Shown piece by piece: positions 59,201-64,000 of a DNA stretch of 64,000 nucleotides. Within the stretch, counting starts at the first letter, position 1; every line of letters starts with the position of its first letter. Both the position numbers and the translations under genes were made by a program. Source of the DNA: Anagrus nilaparvatae (Eukaryota > Arthropoda > Insecta > Hymenoptera > Mymaridae); assembly GCA_022575985.1 (NCBI GenBank), contig JAKSXM010000007.1, forward strand, positions 498,501 to 562,500, given 5' to 3'. The notes under the pieces are model-generated. The model worked only from the letters and a program-made list of their open reading frames with translations. It searched no databases and had not been told where the DNA came from.

Positions 59201-62200
59201 TTTCAGGTGCAAACTTCATTGCTTCGAATTTTTCATCGGCTACCAGGCAACGATTCTAATTGGATAAGGAAAAATGACATTCTCGGCTAAATTTTGAATA
59301 AATAATTATGAAAAATATTAAGAAGAATTTTTCAACAGTTTTCAACTATACTTAATAAATTTATTCAAATACAAAAACGTCCGTTGTGTTCTACATTGCT
59401 TTTTCGATGCATGATTAAAATAAAATCCGGTTAGAGTAGGCTTCGAATTTATTCGATAGAGCTTTTATTTTTTCGGGTGTCCAGAAAATAATCGAAGCAA
59501 AATGCAAGGCAATAAAGTTAAACCTTTAGCAATAAATTGTCAAAAAAGAACATGGCTATGATTTTTAAAGACTAAAATTCACAACAATGAGGATAAATTA
59601 ATCAGTTTGGAGCAGTTAAGGGATCATAAAATTTGTTGTCCGAATTTAAGGTTTCCCACGTTGCAGCTGCAAGACTTTTCTTTTTTGGCATGCATCCTCG
59701 AAAATTTCCCACGGCTCGTCGTCACTCTCCCGCGCATTCGAACGAAAATGCGAAAATGAAAGCGAGAGTTCTCTGCATGTTTATTTAGAATTGTTACAAA
59801 GCAAAGAGAGGATCGATCTGCTTTCTCGAGTGTGCGAAACTTTACGAGCATTATGCAACCTCGATGTAAACTTTGAAAATTATTATACAATAAAATTGAG
59901 ATTTTTATTTTTCTTCTTGCCAATATTTATGCGAATAAATTTGACTTATGTAAAAACGGTAAAGTAACGCACGAGCTAATTTTTTAATTTACGAGATGTT
60001 GCGGAAAATAAAATAGCCCACAATCGCACTGCTATCGAATTTGTCTTGTATGGACAAAAGTATTCTGCAAATTATTACCTCCAAAAATAGCTTTATTTAA
60101 AGTTATTTCAGGAGATAAGGGGAAAGATACGAGCAAGATAACGGGGATGAAAACAATAGAGTTTGCCATGTTTAAACTGCATCGTTTAGTTTATTGCGGC
60201 GCAAATATCTGCTTCGACTCTTGCACGTGGGCAGTAGAAAATAAAACGACAATGGACTCGCGTCTACTCCTTTTTTATCGCGCTTAGAATAAATATTTCA
60301 ATAAATCCATGCAATTATGACTAATTATTTTTTAAGAAGTCTGGCTGTCGAAAAAAATATCGCATAAATTTATTAAAATATTTACGCTACTACCAATTGA
60401 AACCTTCCTCGTTAGTCACGACACCCACGAGATTAATTTTCCAGAGGATTTATGGCTGCTTGAAAGTGAAATTATAATCCGATATATTATTGCTTGATTG
60501 GACTCTAATTAATTTCAATTTAAATATCTCCAAACTGAATTTCAAACCTGTTTGCCAAAAATTATTTATTTAATCCCAAATCTTAATTAATTTTAAAAAA
60601 CGTAGTTGCATTGAAAAGATTGTTATCTCGGTGCATAAAAATTGCGGATTGCATTAGGTTATGTAAAATTAAAATTATTAAAATTATAACTTTGCGTCCC
60701 GCTGTCTCTTTAGGGAATTAGAAAATTCGTGTTTTTCATCAGCTGGTCGTTCTTGGCTTTATTATTATCAATTAGTTTTAATTAACCATTACGTTCTCTC
60801 TCGGTAGGAAAATATTATATTTTAATGTTCTGTTCAACACACGTGCAATTTCTTTATTGTTTTTTTCTTACTAAACTTTTTCTTTCATAAAACTGAGGAA
60901 AATATTTTTTTCGCTTTATTTGAATTATTATGAATATTTGATTTATTACATTTTTTTTCTGATTTATGCAAATAAAAAATTACATGGCTGAAACAGAAAA
61001 GTGAACTTGTTGCTTTATATTTAAAAAATACGATCTTTTCTATAATTTGTGCTTACTGAGCCCCAAATTGCTTAACTCAATATAATTCTGCTTAGGCGTA
61101 CAGCATCTTATCCTTAAATTTTTAAATTGCTAAAAATATGAAAATTTTGATTTTTGTATATAAAAATACAGCAATTTTGCAAGGGATTAACCTAATTTTT
61201 GGAAAAAATACACTAAAAAAAATCCATTCCCGGTAAGTACGGTTTCCTTCGGGGCCAGCAAAATTTAAAAAAAAAACTCTAAACCAGATTCATTTGTTTG
61301 TATTTCGCGTAAAATTATATTTGTTGTACACGTTTTTCAATTTTTGTTTATTTATAATTATTTGTTTGGAAAACACAAAAAAAAAAACGCAAAAAATGGC
61401 TTTCTTTATTTGGAATTCACGCTAATTTTTAATTTTCGAATTTTGGGGACTAATTCCTGAACCGATTTTCTGTTAAATATTTTCAATTTTGATTATTTTT
61501 TAAAATATTTAATTTATTTTTCAATGGATTTTATGTCATTTTTTAGGCTAAAATTGGCCTTAATATGGTTCTAAATGCTTGAATTCTAAGACTTATTTAA
61601 TATCAAAATGAAACATGATAATATACTTGAACGAGAATTAATAGACGCGAAAAAATAGCGAAAAATGCCTAAATGGGCAATAAAATGTTCAGCTTTGTCA
61701 GTATTCACACCTTAAACTAAAATTTTAGTAAAAAAAATCTGATGAAGAAAAAATTTTTATAATTTCTTTAAGCAGACTGTCAAGAAAAGTAATTGCCTAA
61801 AGAAACAATAATTGGATGCTCTTGTAAGCGAACAAGAATGAAAGTATAGTTTTTATTTGCTTAAAAAAATATTAAAACTAAAAGTTTGTAAATGGAGAAA
61901 TGAATTTAGGAGTGAGAGAATCGAAAAAAGCGAAAAAAATGCCTCTGGGCTAGAGAAACAAATGGAAAAGTAAGTAAGTAAGATATTATTTGTAAAAATT
62001 ATTAATGGGAAAATAATAACAAAGTCGATTAAATAATAGGATTTCACACAAGTCTGCTGATTTTCCATTGAATGCGAATACCGATAAAGCAAGAATAGTT
62101 TTAATTGCCTTGAGCTTCGTGAATTTATAATATCTCAATCGAACTTGTAAATATTACTTAAGATTTGAATTAAGACCGTAGTGGAGTGGAGAATATTTAA

Positions 62201-64000
62201 AATTTTAGCTTTTAGCCTTGAGGCTTTGAAAAAAATGGTTATCTCCATTGTATTGAGTAAACTCCATTGTGTGAAAAAGAAAATTAGAAGAATTGTAAAA
62301 TAGGGCGTTACACGGAAGAAAATCGTAATAATTTTTCGCTGACCCGATGTCAGTGGGAATGAAATAGTAGCGCTTCAATTTACAGCCTAGCTTTCTTTAT
62401 TACTCTTTCTGTAAATTTCATAAAAATCCAGTTTATTTGCAAAACAAATATTAAAAGAAAATTTATTCCTCGGCCGGAGTGACAATTACTCGATAAAGAT
62501 CAAATAGTTTTGTTGAATAATGATCGATGATCGCAATGCGTGCCCCAGACATCTTTCGACATGTTGGAGAGAAATAAGAAAACTAGTTTATATTTATTAT
62601 TAAAATCCGATATCCGATAAGTAATATCAGAAATGTGACTCGAATAATTTTTCTTCTTTCTTTTTCTTGTTGTTATTTTACAATTGAGATTATAAAAATG
62701 ACTTGCAACTCGAATATTACTACTGAATGCTAATTAATTTAACGAAGAGAAAGAATTTTCAGTCCTAAGTTTAGCTTTCGCTAGACGTTGATAATTCATA
62801 AATCACTGCGCTGCTTCAATTTTGATCTCTCGATGTCGTAATAATATTTATGTGAATTTCTTTCCCGGTGATGGATCGCTACTAAGACAAACGTCCCTAA
62901 CAGTTTTATTAAAAGCCGATTTGTCACGGAAAACACAGAAATAAATAGCAATAAACAGAAATAATAAAATAACAAGATACCGGATTGGCGTGGGATGTCA
63001 AACTTTATTCAAAATATTAAAAACTCCCTATAAATTCTACCGTTTGATTCGATAAAAAGTTAATTTGCCAAAAGTCAAATAACAATGGCTTACCGATAAC
63101 TTTTAAAACGCTTGTTATAAAAAGGTAGAAAAACAATTGTTGTGTTGGAGTGAAAAAAAATGAAAAAAATTCCAATTTCGCAGTTTTTTTTTTTTTGATA
63201 ACTGATTCGCAAAATTGAATTTCACGATGACCTCGATTCTTTTTATTGAAAATTTAATTTTTTAATTAATCGTTTATTAATTTATTATGCGGAGAAAAAA
63301 AGAAATTGCAAGTTGTGTATTGTTTAAACTTAGTAGTATCCATTAAGTGATTTTCTATTGTTTTTCTAGAAAGAGGCTTACGCCTATTAAAGTAGCCTTT
63401 TTAAAATTCCATTTAAAGCAAGTCCTGTTTTATGCAAATTTTCCCATAATAAAAGTTGACAAAAATTGCAAGCCTCGATAAGATTGACGTGCATGAGAAG
63501 CTCCGGGTTTCTGGAAAAATAATAATAATAATAAAAGAGAAGGTTATCTTTTTGCAAAAGGCGCTGGAAGACATTGGACACGCGACCCGCATAACTTATC
63601 ACGCAGCGTGAGGATAAACTGGAAAGTTTTCATTTAATTTAGCTTGCGCAACAGTTTACTTTTTCATAAAATCCTGACAAATAAACTTATAAATCATAAA
63701 ATATCATAAACTACGATAAAATATTCTATGGGAAAAATCTATAATCGAATGATATTTAAATTACACTAAATTTACATTAGCCTCGCAATGCCAAGTTATC
63801 TCTCAAAAGCTTTATTCTAGTTACTTTTGAAATCTCGGCGCTCCCTTTCTCATGCTTTGATAAGCGCTTATTAATAATTTAATTGAAATTAGAGTTTCGG
63901 ATCCGGCTCGAAGGACCAACGTTACTTTTTTTAATCACGAGGACGCTGATTAAATGTTATTACGCAGCGATACGGATATTTTTTAATGATTTTTGAAAAA
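53245..64000. other. Long gene-free region at the right edge
   Basis: About 10.8 kb without a recognisable coding exon, tRNA or large inverted repeat. Open frames (for example 55046-55423 and 59624-59923, both minus) are short, biased in composition and lack motifs. Simple sequences include (TTTA)n at 53786-53812, repeated 'ccctttt' at 53391-53411, 'gaccaagagaccaagagacc' at 56930-56953, 'cttgccttaccttgccttac' at 57031-57053 and a long A-run at 58218-58236. Composition is more mixed than in the transposon-rich left half. The stretch may be intergenic, or an intron of a gene extending past the right edge. Confidence 0.45.

Noticed and set aside
59624..59923. 99-residue minus-strand frame with Arg/Lys-rich sequence
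   Set aside because: No domain recognised, and no signal peptide or splice context.
1..64000. tRNA and rRNA genes
   Set aside because: I looked for T-loop/B-box-like GGTTCGAATCC motifs and ribosomal signatures and found none with a matching cloverleaf. A covariance-model search would be needed to exclude degenerate copies.

Overview
The window is AT-rich DNA from an animal nuclear genome, most likely an insect. Short introns with GTAAGT-type donors and TTTNCAG/TATAG acceptors, an AA15-type copper monooxygenase, a secreted 5'-nucleotidase-like protein and a PNLDC1/Trimmer-type exonuclease fit a holometabolous insect. A hymenopteran such as a parasitoid wasp is a reasonable guess, but the sequence alone does not prove it. 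No prokaryotic or viral gene set is present, and I found no intact transposase or reverse transcriptase.

Layout: (1) 1-1.45 kb: repeats, then the first coding exon of a secreted AA15-like lytic polysaccharide monooxygenase on the minus strand, running off the left edge. (2) 1.45-8.57 kb: no recognisable gene. (3) 8.57-24.3 kb: a partial (8.8-10.4 kb) and a nearly complete (20.9-24.3 kb) direct copy of a 5'-nucleotidase-family gene, both minus strand. Between them lie two inverted-repeat elements and a single-coding-exon F-box/LRR gene. The long copy carries a 2,967-bp inverted-repeat transposon in its last coding exon; the partial copy preserves the empty site. (4) 24.6-30.5 kb: two 1,954-bp inverted arms around a 2.0-kb spacer that consists largely of two back-to-back TTAA-flanked elements. 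(5) 31.0-44.6 kb: a complete 11-exon PNLDC1-like gene (610 aa, intact DEDD residues, C-terminal membrane anchor) with one 11-kb intron. (6) 44.6-52.1 kb: mostly non-coding, with a foldback-like element made of ~120-bp tandem units at 50.0-51.6 kb. (7) 52.1-53.1 kb: a core 1 beta-1,3-galactosyltransferase whose coding sequence is in one exon. (8) 53.1-64 kb: no convincing gene.

The genes are functionally unrelated: extracellular polysaccharide oxidation, extracellular nucleotide binding or hydrolysis, ubiquitin-ligase targeting, small-RNA 3'-end trimming and Golgi O-glycosylation. The dominant theme is inverted-repeat mobile DNA at many scales (about 90 bp to 5.9 kb). The strongest observations are the transposon-split nucleotidase with its empty-site paralogue, the apparent loss of key nucleotidase residues, the large matching palindrome about 470 bp upstream of a piRNA-trimmer-like gene, and the foldback element with tandem-repeat arms.
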